Source: Nitrolancea sp040255925 (GTDB taxonomy: Bacteria > Chloroflexota > Chloroflexia > Thermomicrobiales > Thermomicrobiaceae). Taken from it: 52,228 bases of DNA. Each line of letters starts with the position of its first letter. Position 1 is the first letter of the stretch. Below are positions 33,041 through 40,704 of the stretch, in pieces. Where the stretch lies: positions 1 to 52,228 of the forward strand of contig JBDZVX010000004.1 in assembly GCA_040255925.1 (NCBI GenBank), written 5' to 3'. The position numbers and the translations under genes are program-made. The notes beneath the pieces were generated by a model, which did not search any database, was not told the DNA's origin, and was given only the letters and a program-made list of their open reading frames with translations.

Positions 33041-33083
33041 CGCTCATCACAAGCCAGGGCACGGCGTGATTCCACTACGCTGT
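33041..33083. repeat. Direct repeat, right copy (remnant of a methyltransferase 3' end)
   Basis: Translated in the matching frame these bases and those just before read DRAQQALITSQGTA then a stop, closely matching the end of the methyltransferase gene at 32129 (DRAPHALTTSQGTT). No other part of that gene is present here. Confidence 0.75.
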
Positions 33084-33184
33084 TGCATGCGGTGTTATAG
33101 CCGGCGCACCAGTCCCGGAATGAGGAGCGCAAGAATGCATCCTGAAGGGAGAACGAAACCGAGTCGCGATACCGGATGACCGGT

Positions 33185-33952
33185 CTATCGCGCCTGGATG
33201 GTCAGTCCGTCGTAGGCAACTTCGACGTTGGCGGGCAGGTTGGCGCTGGCGACCTCGTGGGACAGCTCGTGGCTCAGATGCACCAGGTAGGCACGACGCG
33301 GGGCGATATCCTCGACCACGCTAAGCGCTTCGGCGAGGCTCAGGTGCGTTGGGTGCGGCTGCTCCCGCAGCGCGTTCACCACTAGCACATCCACACCCCG
33401 GATCAGATCGAGCGACGATGGCGGGATCTCCTTGGCATCGGTGATATAGGCCAGCGGGCCAATCCGGAAACCATGGATCACCCAGCGCCCATGCTTGACC
33501 GGAACCGGCACGATGTCGATGCCGAAGAGGCTGAACGGGTGGTCGAACTCGTGAAGGATGAGATCCGGCTTTCCGCCATAAAACGGGAAGCGGTCCTCGA
33601 AGGCGTAGCCGTAGCGTTCCCGCAACACCGCCGCCGTCAGCGCATCGGCGTAGACCGGCAGGTGCGCCTGTTTCAACTGGTTGAACCGGCGGAGATCGTC
33701 AACGCCACCAACATGGTCTGCATGGGAATGGGTGTAGAGGACGGCATCGATGTGCTTCAGCCCAACCGCGATCGATTGAAGCCGGAGCTCGGTCGCGGTA
33801 TCGATCAGGATGGTATGCCCGTTGACCTGAACGACTGCCGAGGTCCGGCTCCGCCGGTCACGCGGATCATCGGACGTGCAGATCGAGCACTCACAGCCGA
33901 TCATCGGGACACCACTGGAGGTCCCGGTCCCGAGAAACGTCAATTCCACCAT
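33185..33952 (-). CDS. PhnP/RNase Z-like metallo-beta-lactamase-fold phosphodiesterase
   Basis: The 255-residue protein begins ELTFLGTGTSSGVPMIGC, as in PhnP and the RNase Z branch, with a structural Cys-x-Cys-x2-Cys (CECSIC) and the metal motif THSHADHVGG. Further ligands are in ITDAKEIP and the late HLSHELSH. PhnP hydrolyses cyclic ribose phosphates in phosphonate use, but no phosphonate genes are near, so a general phosphodiesterase role is more prudent. ATG 33952 follows AAAGGAG. Confidence 0.88.
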   Translation of the reverse strand: MVELTFLGTGTSSGVPMIGCECSICTSDDPRDRRSRTSAVVQVNGHTILIDTATELRLQSIAVGLKHIDAVLYTHSHADHVGGVDDLRRFNQLKQAHLPVYADALTAAVLRERYGYAFEDRFPFYGGKPDLILHEFDHPFSLFGIDIVPVPVKHGRWVIHGFRIGPLAYITDAKEIPPSSLDLIRGVDVLVVNALREQPHPTHLSLAEALSVVEDIAPRRAYLVHLSHELSHEVASANLPANVEVAYDGLTIQAR

Positions 33953-34270
33953 GCGTCTCCTTTAGGAGCGCCATCCACGGCACAACCTGCCCGGATCATG
34001 AAGTATAGCGCTGCTGGCACGGGTTGAAACGCGCCGGGCACCACGCCACGGGAGCCGGCGGCCAGCCGGGACGGAACGCGGGCACGCGTCATTTCGCCCA
34101 GGCAAACGCCGGGCGCACTGGTTAACACCCTGAATCGGCCTGAAATGCCGAGCGATGTTCCTGATCCGCTTTCGGATGAGTCGGAGGCGCCCCCCGGAGT
34201 CACCTTCCCACCCTACGTCACACTGTCTACCGCCGCTGGCCCCGCGTCGTTCGCCGTGACTCGCGGACAG
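33953..34270. other. 318-base stretch without a convincing gene
   Basis: Between the PhnP-like start and the marR stop there is the ribosome site for the former and an open frame of 87 codons (33940-34203) whose composition and start are not convincing. No repeat or strong hairpin was seen. Confidence 0.5.
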
Positions 34271-34768
34271 CTATTCGATGGCTCGCGCCGCCGTCAACAG
34301 GCTCGCCAATCCGCTGGCAACACCATTTCGATCGCTCGGAGCGAGCTGGCTCACGATCGCCCGGAGCCGTTCCGATTGCACTGGCTGCAGGCGCTCGATC
34401 AAGTCCTGCCCCTTCTCGGTCAGCGCATTCAACACGACCCGACGATCCTCGGGGTCATCTTGACGACTGATCAGGCCCTGACGGACCAGGCGGTCGAGGA
34501 TCCCCGTCATCGTCGGTGTCGATACACTGAGCCGGCGAGCGAGGAGCGAGACGCGCCGCGGTCCATCGTTGTAGAGAATGGTCATCACTCGCAGTTGTTG
34601 GATGGTCACGTTGACATCGGACCAGACTTCCGTCAGCTCGGTCAGGCTCGGGTGGAACCTCGCGAGTGTTTGTTGCAGCAGATCGACCAGTTCGTCCGTG
34701 TCGATGGGTTCCGCCGCTGGCTCAGTTATTGAATTCGTCTGTTCAGCTATCGAACTCGTCGCCGTCAT
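34271..34768 (-). CDS. MarR-family transcriptional regulator
   Basis: The 165-residue protein contains a winged helix-turn-helix of MarR type: VTIQQLRVMTILYNDGP (first helix), VSLLARRLSVSTPTMTGILDRLVRQGL (recognition region) and the wing DPEDRRVVLNALTEKGQDL. An N-terminal extension of about 40 residues precedes the dimerisation helix. ATG 34768 follows GGAAGGGG. It is divergently arranged from the small gene and bL25, so an operator in the intervening region could control both sides. Confidence 0.9.
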   Translation of the reverse strand: MTATSSIAEQTNSITEPAAEPIDTDELVDLLQQTLARFHPSLTELTEVWSDVNVTIQQLRVMTILYNDGPRRVSLLARRLSVSTPTMTGILDRLVRQGLISRQDDPEDRRVVLNALTEKGQDLIERLQPVQSERLRAIVSQLAPSDRNGVASGLASLLTAARAIE

Positions 34769-34898
34769 ACAATCCCAAGCCCCTTCCTGCCCAAAGGCTC
34801 TCGTGCGAAGTGAGACGACCGGCGCATCTCATCCTCCGCTCGTGAATGCTCTCCAAATCCCCAACGGCCGGGTTTCGCGATTGAGTCCTGTTAAATAC

Positions 34899-34934
34899 GA
34901 GTATAGCAGCATTCTTTAATTGCGCGCTATACTC
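34899..34934. promoter_or_regulatory. Mirrored -10 boxes in an inverted repeat between marR and rplY
   Basis: GAGTATAGC (34899-34907) and GCTATACTC (34926-34934) form a perfect 9-bp inverted repeat with an 18-bp centre. Each arm contains TATACT in one direction, so divergent promoters would face away from each other, and the symmetry would also suit a dimeric MarR repressor. Good -35 boxes are not seen. Confidence 0.5.
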
Positions 34935-34992
34935 CGTTGGTCCGAACCTGATCCTCCAATGGGAATGTTGCTTCCGAAAACGGAGGTAAGCG

Positions 34993-35163
34993 ATGCAAGA
35001 CAATGATCCAAGCCCGCCGTTCCCGGTGGCAGCAGGATTCTACCCCGGCACGTGCCCTTTTGGCACACCGGCGGGAAGACGGATCGTGAGCATCGCCGCT
35101 TCCCCCCAAGGGCTGCGCGGCGGATCGGAACGTGCTGGGAGCGAACGGCGTGGCCCGATTTGA
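34993..35163 (+). CDS. Small ORF (56 aa) upstream of bL25
   Basis: ATG 34993 has a strong GGAGG ribosome site seven bases upstream (34982-34986) and reads 56 codons, MQDNDPSPPFPVAAGFYPGT onward, to TGA at 35161. It ends 24 nt before the bL25 start. It is proline- and glycine-rich with no recognised family. It could be a real small protein or a leader ORF that links translation to the downstream gene. Confidence 0.4.
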   Translation: MQDNDPSPPFPVAAGFYPGTCPFGTPAGRRIVSIAASPQGLRGGSERAGSERRGPI

Positions 35164-35187
35164 CCGGTTGACAATGGGAGGTCTTCA

Positions 35188-35487
35188 ATGGTTGAGCATG
35201 CGACCTTGACCGCACGGCCCCGGACCATCATTGGCAAGCAGGTCAAGGGCCTTCGCCGCTCCGGCAGGCTCCCCGGCATCATCTACGGGCCGGGTATCGC
35301 CGTTCCCCAGCCGGTCAGCGTTGACGCTCATCTCTTCGAGCACCTCTACCGGCAGGTCGGGACAAACACACTGGTGCAGCTCACGGTCAACGGCCAGCGC
35401 TATCTGGTCTTTATCCGGCGGGTCGAGCGGCACCCCTGGCGGCAGGAGATCCTGCATGTTGACTTTTACGCCCCTGGTCTAGCGTGA
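35188..35487 (+). CDS. rplY: Ribosomal protein bL25, short form
   Basis: The 99-residue protein matches the N-terminal 5S-rRNA-binding domain of bL25/Ctc: LTARPRTIIGKQVKGLRRSG, then RLPGIIYGPG, and the end RHPWRQEILHVDFY. Many related bacteria have a longer Ctc form with a second beta-domain of about 100 residues; here the frame stops right at the domain border (APGLA then TGA). E. coli RplY has about this size, so the product may be complete. The start lies after GGGAGG. A decayed MFS fragment begins just downstream on the other strand, so a lost C-terminal domain is also possible. Confidence 0.88.
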   Translation: MVEHATLTARPRTIIGKQVKGLRRSGRLPGIIYGPGIAVPQPVSVDAHLFEHLYRQVGTNTLVQLTVNGQRYLVFIRRVERHPWRQEILHVDFYAPGLA

Positions 35488-35497
35488 CTCCGGAGAC

Positions 35498-35626
35498 GTC
35501 CGTTGCCGGAAGCCGTGACCCAATTCGGTCCGAGAGCGCGCCACTGATCGGGGACAAGACCTTTTTCGTCAGCGAGATCGGCGCCAGGAGCAGGCCGGCG
35601 GAGACCACCGGCACACCCGTCCAAGT
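35498..35626 (-). pseudogene. Fragment of an MFS transporter gene
   Basis: On the minus strand about 43 codons read GVPVVSAGLLLAPISLTKKV then LSPISGALSDRIGSR, which is the loop 2-3 region of a drug-exporter-type MFS protein. The frame runs into unrelated sequence on both sides and there is no room for the other helices. It is a remnant. Confidence 0.6.
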
Positions 35627-35767
35627 TTCATAAAGAAGGGCAGCAGAATCGCCTCCTCTAGCCTCACATGCTATTGTCCTTGCGACCTGCTTCGTCGCAA
35701 TGGCTGGCGTGACATGCTCATGCTGATGCCTCGCGATTCCGAGGTCTCGGCATCTGGACGAAATCCC

Positions 35768-35888
35768 GTTATCCTGAACGAAGTGAAGAATCTTCCTTGT
35801 CATCGTGAGCATGCTTGCGGGCTGAAAAGGGGCATGAAAGATCCTTCGTTGCCGCGGCAGGTGGACACTCGTCACCGGCAGCATGACG
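35768..35888. repeat. Dispersed intergenic repeat, distant copy 3
   Basis: GTTATCCTGAACGAAGTGAAGAATCTTCC opens the stretch in pieces similar to copies 1 and 2, and GAAAGATCCTTCGTTG and GCATGAC close it, again in inverted orientation at the two ends. Just before it, at 35680-35705, TTGCGAC and GTCGCAA form a further small inverted repeat. Apart from these and the MFS fragment, nothing else is seen in 35488-35956. Confidence 0.5.
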
Positions 35889-35956
35889 AACTACGAACTG
35901 GAATTGGATTGAGGCACGATGCGGAGGGCGGCTCACTATGAAAGACCAAGCCGCCG

Positions 35957-36415
35957 TTACTGCTCGCGAGGACGTCCCGGCAGGCTCAGCGATGAGCGAC
36001 GCGTTGCCGCGAGCCCGAGCAACGCGATGCCCGCGATTCCCATTGCTCCGGCTCCCAGCCGGCCCCGGCGTTTCCGTCGCCGCTCATCCTTGAGCACGTC
36101 CGGGCTTATCGACCAGGCGCTGGTTGTTCGCACGACGACCCGGCGGACAAGCGGGGAAGAGACCGAGATTTCGACCTCCGACACCGTCAGGCCGCTGGCT
36201 CCGCTGGCCGGGAGCTGGACCGGCGAGGACGACTGCGGCTGTGCCTGGATCGCGCGCCCGATCACCCGCAGGACATCCGGCGCGACTTCGGCCGCGGCTC
36301 CGGCGACCGGCGATCCCAGCCAGCGTCGTAACCGTCCACCGGACGCCGCCGGTTTCCCCGATCGAACCGGCTCAAGTTCGGCCTTTGCCGGAAGCGCCGG
36401 AAGGTTCCTGCTCAT
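35957..36415 (-). CDS. Hypothetical protein with a C-terminal membrane segment (152 aa)
   Basis: ATG 36415 follows GGAGAG at a good distance, which supports a real gene. The product has a variable N-terminal half rich in Ala, Pro and Arg, a middle strand-rich part (VSEVEISVSSPLVRRVVVRT), a basic stretch DERRRKRRGRLG and one hydrophobic segment (AGAMGIAGIALLGLAA) near the C terminus. The basic stretch before the segment suggests an anchor with the N-terminal part in the cytoplasm. No family is recognised. Confidence 0.55.
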   Translation of the reverse strand: MSRNLPALPAKAELEPVRSGKPAASGGRLRRWLGSPVAGAAAEVAPDVLRVIGRAIQAQPQSSSPVQLPASGASGLTVSEVEISVSSPLVRRVVVRTTSAWSISPDVLKDERRRKRRGRLGAGAMGIAGIALLGLAATRRSSLSLPGRPREQ

Positions 36416-36650
36416 TTATACTCTCCGTCCACACACGTCTGCTCCGCGATATGCCCAGAATGGTAACGAACGACAGCAGCCGCCGCAAAGCCGAAAGTCC
36501 CGGCGGTAGCCAGGACAAGGCATATCGAGCTGCACGTCGTTCATCTCCGGCGGGGACTCCGCTCACAAGCCCTTAACGGCCGAAGCGATTCACAGGGCCG
36601 GCTACCGTCAGTATGAGGGTTTCCGCGCGCCAGGGCAACTCCCGGAATAG

Positions 36651-36680
36651 CCGGTGACACCCCAAAGGGGGTGCCACCGG
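36651..36680 (-). terminator. Strong hairpin after the GT2-methyltransferase gene
   Basis: CCGGTGACACCCC (36651-36663) pairs with GGGGTGCCACCGG (36668-36680), 13 bp with one mismatch and loop AAAG. It lies 22 nt beyond the stop of the minus-strand gene. Confidence 0.7.
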
Positions 36681-36702
36681 GGACGAACGGGGTAAACCGG
36701 GG

Positions 36703-37998
36703 TCAGCCTGGAGGTGCCGAAAACGACTCTCCGGCCAGTGCCGACGAGATGAGCCCATCGGTCGCCGGCTTGACCGGGCGCATGGCTGAGGCCCGCCGGA
36801 GCGATACTCCTCGAGTCGCGCTCGTATCGCAGATGATGAGCTCCAGGCTCGCGTCCGGTGGCCCGCTGAGCCGCTGATCGAGATCAGGCACCGGCTCGAT
36901 CCCGAGGCCGGACAATCGCTCCAGCCACCAGGAGCGGGATCGCACGGTGCAATGCCCCTCCTTGGTTGGATCGGCACAGTCAACGGCCACCACCAGGTAG
37001 TGGCCACAAACCCGGGCCATCTCCCGTAGGCTTCGGTCGAGGAAGGGTTCGGGAATGTGGGTCAGCATATCCGCGCAAAGCACGGTATCAAACGCCGCGG
37101 ACGGGAAGGGAAGGAGATCGGCGGTGGTACGAACGAAGTGCTCGGGGATCACGGTCAGTTCGGCGAGGGCCGGCGCCGGATCGACACCATAGGCATCGAC
37201 GCCGAGCCGTCGAAGTGCACGGACCGTCCAGCCACGACCACATCCCACATCGAGGACACGTCGTGTCCCGAGCCGGGTTACCAGCTCGACATAGCTCCGC
37301 CAGCGAGCCGGCTCATCCAGCCGCGCCGCATTGCGGCTGAAGTAGCCCGCATCGTAGCGGCGGAGGTTGAGCCAGCGGCGGTGGTACCGGTTCCCCTCAT
37401 GAATGGAATAATCGGACAGGATCTCCGGTACCCAGGCCAGCCCGGCCTGGTGCCGCTGGAGCAGCCGGCTCCAGAACTCGGAATCCTCCTGGGTATCGTT
37501 TGTCTCCGACCACATTTCGGGCATGACCTGGAGCAGATCGTGCCGGTGGAGCGCATCGCCGGTTTCGATACCATGGTCCGCGTCAAGGATCTCTTCGATC
37601 GCGCCATCCGGCAGGTAATGGCAGCGTCCACCGTACGCTCCGGCTGCCTCCGGGTGCGCCTCGGCCGCCGCGACCAGCCGCTCAAGGTGAGTCGGTCGCC
37701 AGGCATTGTCATCATCGATGTAGGCGATGTAGGTGCCGCGCGCGAGGAGCCAGCCGATATTGCGCGGGCGCGCTGGGTGCCCGCAGTTGACCGGCAGCCG
37801 AACGTAGTAGACACGGGGATCGGCGAACCCATAGATGACCTGCCGGCTGTGATCGGTCGACGCATCGTCGACGACGATCAGCTCCCAATTGGGGTAGGTC
37901 TGCGCGATCACCGATCCGACCGCGCGGGCGAGTGAATTCGCGCGGTTAAACGTCGGCAGGATGACCGAGACTAGCGGTTGTTCTGGATTCCCGCTCAC
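36703..37998 (-). CDS. GT2 glycosyltransferase fused to a SAM methyltransferase
   Basis: The 431-residue protein has an N-terminal GT-A domain: VSVILPTFNRANSLARAV, ELIVVDDASTDHSRQVI, and the metal-binding IAYIDDDNAWRPTHLERL near residues 91-108. At about residue 245 a Rossmann methyltransferase begins: RRVLDVGCGRGWTVRALRRL (motif I at 248-256), then YGVDPAPALAEL and DTVLCADMLTHIPEPFLDRS. GTG 37998 is selected because GGAAGG precedes it and the family opening follows at once; the longer frame from 38124 adds unrelated residues. It probably adds and caps or modifies a sugar on a surface glycan. It is separated by 359 bases from the next gene upstream. Confidence 0.88.
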   Translation of the reverse strand: MSGNPEQPLVSVILPTFNRANSLARAVGSVIAQTYPNWELIVVDDASTDHSRQVIYGFADPRVYYVRLPVNCGHPARPRNIGWLLARGTYIAYIDDDNAWRPTHLERLVAAAEAHPEAAGAYGGRCHYLPDGAIEEILDADHGIETGDALHRHDLLQVMPEMWSETNDTQEDSEFWSRLLQRHQAGLAWVPEILSDYSIHEGNRYHRRWLNLRRYDAGYFSRNAARLDEPARWRSYVELVTRLGTRRVLDVGCGRGWTVRALRRLGVDAYGVDPAPALAELTVIPEHFVRTTADLLPFPSAAFDTVLCADMLTHIPEPFLDRSLREMARVCGHYLVVAVDCADPTKEGHCTVRSRSWWLERLSGLGIEPVPDLDQRLSGPPDASLELIICDTSATRGVSLRRASAMRPVKPATDGLISSALAGESFSAPPG

Positions 37999-38357
37999 AG
38001 CGTCATTTCCTTCCTTCCCGATACACCGTTCCGGTACCAGCCAAGCCTGGCTGTCCTTCTCCCGCAAGCGGGCCCTCGACGCCTCCCCACCCCGTGTGGG
38101 TTTTTCCGGCAGCGCACTCCCCAACCTGGGTGCGTTACCGGCGAATGGTGCTGCTCGCCACGTCGTTCACCGCGCCCAGGGGCCAGGAATACGCGACGGT
38201 GCGGTTTAGGTCACCGCTTTGCGGGTAAGGCAAACTAAGCAGGTTCCATACCACGTTCCGCGAACTACCAGGGAAGAACGCGGTAAAAGATCCGCGCCCG
38301 GAGTGTTCACCCAAACATTCCGAGCGCGTGCCGGAGCGGCGGCAGCTTCGTACGTTG
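37999..38357. other. 359-base intergenic region with a terminator-like hairpin
   Basis: CGGAGTGTT (38299-38307) pairs with AACATTCCG (38314-38322) with one G-T pair, 36 nt beyond the stop of the DUF2267 gene on the minus strand, and is a likely terminator. The rest contains the ribosome site of the GT2-methyltransferase gene. No further gene or repeat is supported. Confidence 0.5.
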
Positions 38358-38888
38358 TCAGCGCGCCTGCTCCTCGGGGGGTTCCGGCGGTGCTGGCGGC
38401 GGGACATTTGGCGAACCCAGCCAACGCTGATCATAATCATGACCGGCCGGCTCCGGTCGTTGCTCCCATGGCCGCTGCTCCGGCGCGGAGTCCCAGAGGC
38501 CGCGCAGCGCAGGCGGAAGCTCCTGGGCGGTGTCCTCAATGTCCTTCTCCGGCAAGATCTCCTGCAGCGCGGCGAAGACCGCCCGTGTTGCGTGAACCGC
38601 CTCCCCCATCGAGCCCAGCTCGGCTTTCTGCTGGACCTCGGTCAGGAATTCGTCTCGATCCAGGCTCTTGGGACCAACCCCCACCTTCCGGCCAATGGTG
38701 GTCACCGGGTCGAGCTGCCAATCATCCTTGAACTCTTTCGGAAGATGCGTCTCGATGTGCCCGGCCTGACCTGGCCCGAGCCGCGCATGCAACACCTGGA
38801 AGACCGCGCGCATGCTATCCTCCGCCGGAGCGGCAAACGTCGGCCCCAGGCGTCGCTGCACCTCGTTAATAAACTCCCGTCGATCCAT
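38358..38888 (-). CDS. DUF2267 domain protein
   Basis: The 176-residue protein opens MDRREFINEVQRRLG and carries two DUF2267-like repeats: residues 1-60 with ETHLPKEFKDDW, and about 75-130 with LDRDEFLTEVQQKAELGS and AQELPPALRGLW. The tail is rich in proline. DUF2267 proteins are often encoded beside stress and PRC-barrel proteins in soil and thermophilic bacteria; their function is unknown. It follows the DUF2171 gene on the same strand by 64 nt. Confidence 0.8.
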   Translation of the reverse strand: MDRREFINEVQRRLGPTFAAPAEDSMRAVFQVLHARLGPGQAGHIETHLPKEFKDDWQLDPVTTIGRKVGVGPKSLDRDEFLTEVQQKAELGSMGEAVHATRAVFAALQEILPEKDIEDTAQELPPALRGLWDSAPEQRPWEQRPEPAGHDYDQRWLGSPNVPPPAPPEPPEEQAR

Positions 38889-38952
38889 TTCGCGCTCCTC
38901 TCATCGAACTCTTTAGCTCAGCAATCCCTCCGAGCTGGGCTCCGGCGCCTGC

Positions 38953-39477
38953 TTATAGCCCGGAATCGAGCCCCTCACCCGTTTCCTGGTCAGGCTCCCG
39001 GCCCCCAACTGGTTCACCGGGATGCCGCTCGCCGGTAGTCGGCGGCGTCGGCTGCTCACCGCCGAGCGCCGGGCCAAGTTCATCCGGGCCGCTGATTTCG
39101 GTATCACCGGTGAGATCACTGGTTCCGGTCACCGGGGCATCCGGGCTGTTAGCACCGGCGAAACCGGTCGGCGTGCCAGGTGGAGCGAAAGGCATTCCCG
39201 GACCGGCCGGGCCAGGGCTCACGTCCATTCCCGAGGAGACGCTGGAGATGCTGGGAGGTCGCGGCCAGCTTTGAAGATCAACGTCTCCGGCGGGGATATT
39301 GAGCACCACATTGCCGTCAGTCAGGGTTCGGACCGCGTCGAACGGGATATAGATACCTCCCACCGCCTCGGCGGTCAGGAAATCCTGCTCCCGGACATCC
39401 TCCACGATCCCGACCGGTCGCCTGTCCGATCCGAGTACGTCCATCCCAGCCTTGACCTGAAGTGGATGATCAGTCAC
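38953..39477 (-). CDS. DUF2171/PRC-barrel-like protein with disordered tail
   Basis: The first 65 residues form a PRC-barrel-like domain: VKAGMDVLGSDRRPVGIVED, then DFLTAEAVGGIYIPFDAVRT, and DGNVVLNIPAGDV. The remaining 105 residues are rich in Gly, Pro, Ser and Thr and are probably disordered. ATG 39477 follows AAGGGAGG. Together with the DUF2267 gene it makes a small two-gene unit that looks like a general stress module; that is inference. Confidence 0.75.
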   Translation of the reverse strand: MTDHPLQVKAGMDVLGSDRRPVGIVEDVREQDFLTAEAVGGIYIPFDAVRTLTDGNVVLNIPAGDVDLQSWPRPPSISSVSSGMDVSPGPAGPGMPFAPPGTPTGFAGANSPDAPVTGTSDLTGDTEISGPDELGPALGGEQPTPPTTGERHPGEPVGGREPDQETGEGLDSGL

Positions 39478-39723
39478 CGGCTGTGACCTCCCTTCTCAAG
39501 CACCGCGTTAGACCGGCAGCCCACAACGGCCACGAGCGACGGGTGCAAGGTTCATGCCCTGCATGGTCGTACGGATGATCCGCCAGAGACACCGGGGAAT
39601 GACGTCCACCGCCAGCCAGGTGCCAATCACTCGTGGAGCACAAGCCATTCCTTACCCATTCACACCCCGTATCTGTACTAATCAACACCGTTCGCTGTAT
39701 ACTCGCTCTCACGAAGGTGGGCC

Positions 39724-40683
39724 ATGAAGACAGAACTGGAACAGGCGCGGATACTGGAGCGGCTAACAGACGAAGAGGATCGTGACGCCGCGCAACCGGA
39801 GCCCCGTGCGCCATTCCAACTGGTGCTTGGCGAGATCCCGTTGCTCTTGCTCCTGGCGGCGGCCGGTGCCCTGGGCGCGCTGCTCGGCGCGCCGGTCATC
39901 CCGCGAACCCTGCTCGGGCTCCCGTTGATCTTCTTCATTCCCGGCTACACGCTCGTCTCGGCCCTATTTCCATCCGATGAGGGCCTGGATGGAACCGAAC
40001 GGGTCGCCCTCGGATTCGGCCTGTCGCTGGCGCTTATCCCGTTGATCGCGTTGGGTATCGAGTACTCTCCCTGGCAGCTCACGCTCGGCCCGATCCTGAC
40101 CGGCTTGTTGACCGGGACCGTTACCTTCTCAGCGATCGCGGTCCTTCGCCGCGGGCGGCTGCCGACCGGTCGCCGCTACGTAGTGGGCAGGCCCCGGCTG
40201 ACGATGGCCGATCCGCGCAATTGGGACCGGCGGTCCCGGTTCGCGGCCGGGATTATCGCCATCGGCTTGCTCCTCTTGACCGGCGCGGGCAGCGTCCTCG
40301 TCGCCGATCGCCTTCAGGGTGAACCGATGACGGAGTTCACACTCTTCAATGCCGATGGAAAGCCCGAATTCTATCCACGGGAGGTGAACCCGGATCAGCC
40401 GGCGACGGTGCTTGTCGAAGTGACCAACCGGGAGGGGAAGCCGGAGACCTACGATCTCCGGGTCACGGCCGCTGGTGCCGAGATCGCCAGGGCCGACGGG
40501 ATCAGTGTGGCGGATGGCGCGACCGTTCAGCAGCCGGTGACCATTCACGATCTCCCGGCCGGCGCCGGCCAGATACCCGTCCAGTTCGATCTCTACCGGG
40601 ACAACCAACCGGCGGAATCCCCACCCTACCGGACCCTACGACTCCTCGTTGCCGCTGACAGCCAGCCAAGCGATCCATCGTAA
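39724..40683 (+). CDS. DUF1616 membrane protein
   Basis: The 319-residue protein has four hydrophobic segments in the first 200 residues, including the DUF1616 hallmark LPLIFFIPGYTLVSALFP followed by DGTERVALGFGLSLALIPLI, then a further helix near 185-200 and an external C-terminal domain of about 115 residues with beta-structure (PATVLVEVTNREGKPETYDL). Such proteins are frequent beside cell-surface polysaccharide loci in Chloroflexota and archaea. It is transcribed toward the convergent GT4 gene, with only 21 bases between them. ATG 39724 follows GAAGGTGG. Confidence 0.85.
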   Translation: MKTELEQARILERLTDEEDRDAAQPEPRAPFQLVLGEIPLLLLLAAAGALGALLGAPVIPRTLLGLPLIFFIPGYTLVSALFPSDEGLDGTERVALGFGLSLALIPLIALGIEYSPWQLTLGPILTGLLTGTVTFSAIAVLRRGRLPTGRRYVVGRPRLTMADPRNWDRRSRFAAGIIAIGLLLLTGAGSVLVADRLQGEPMTEFTLFNADGKPEFYPREVNPDQPATVLVEVTNREGKPETYDLRVTAAGAEIARADGISVADGATVQQPVTIHDLPAGAGQIPVQFDLYRDNQPAESPPYRTLRLLVAADSQPSDPS

Positions 40684-40704
40684 CCCGCGCCACTGATCCA
40701 ATCT

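Noticed and set aside
33940..34203. An 87-codon minus-strand ORF between the PhnP-like gene and marR
   Set aside because: There is no ribosome site or recognisable composition, and it overlaps the start of the PhnP-like gene.
38085..38120. A rho-independent terminator ending in TTTTT near 38105
   Set aside because: The stem would be only 3-4 bp and no plus-strand gene ends there.
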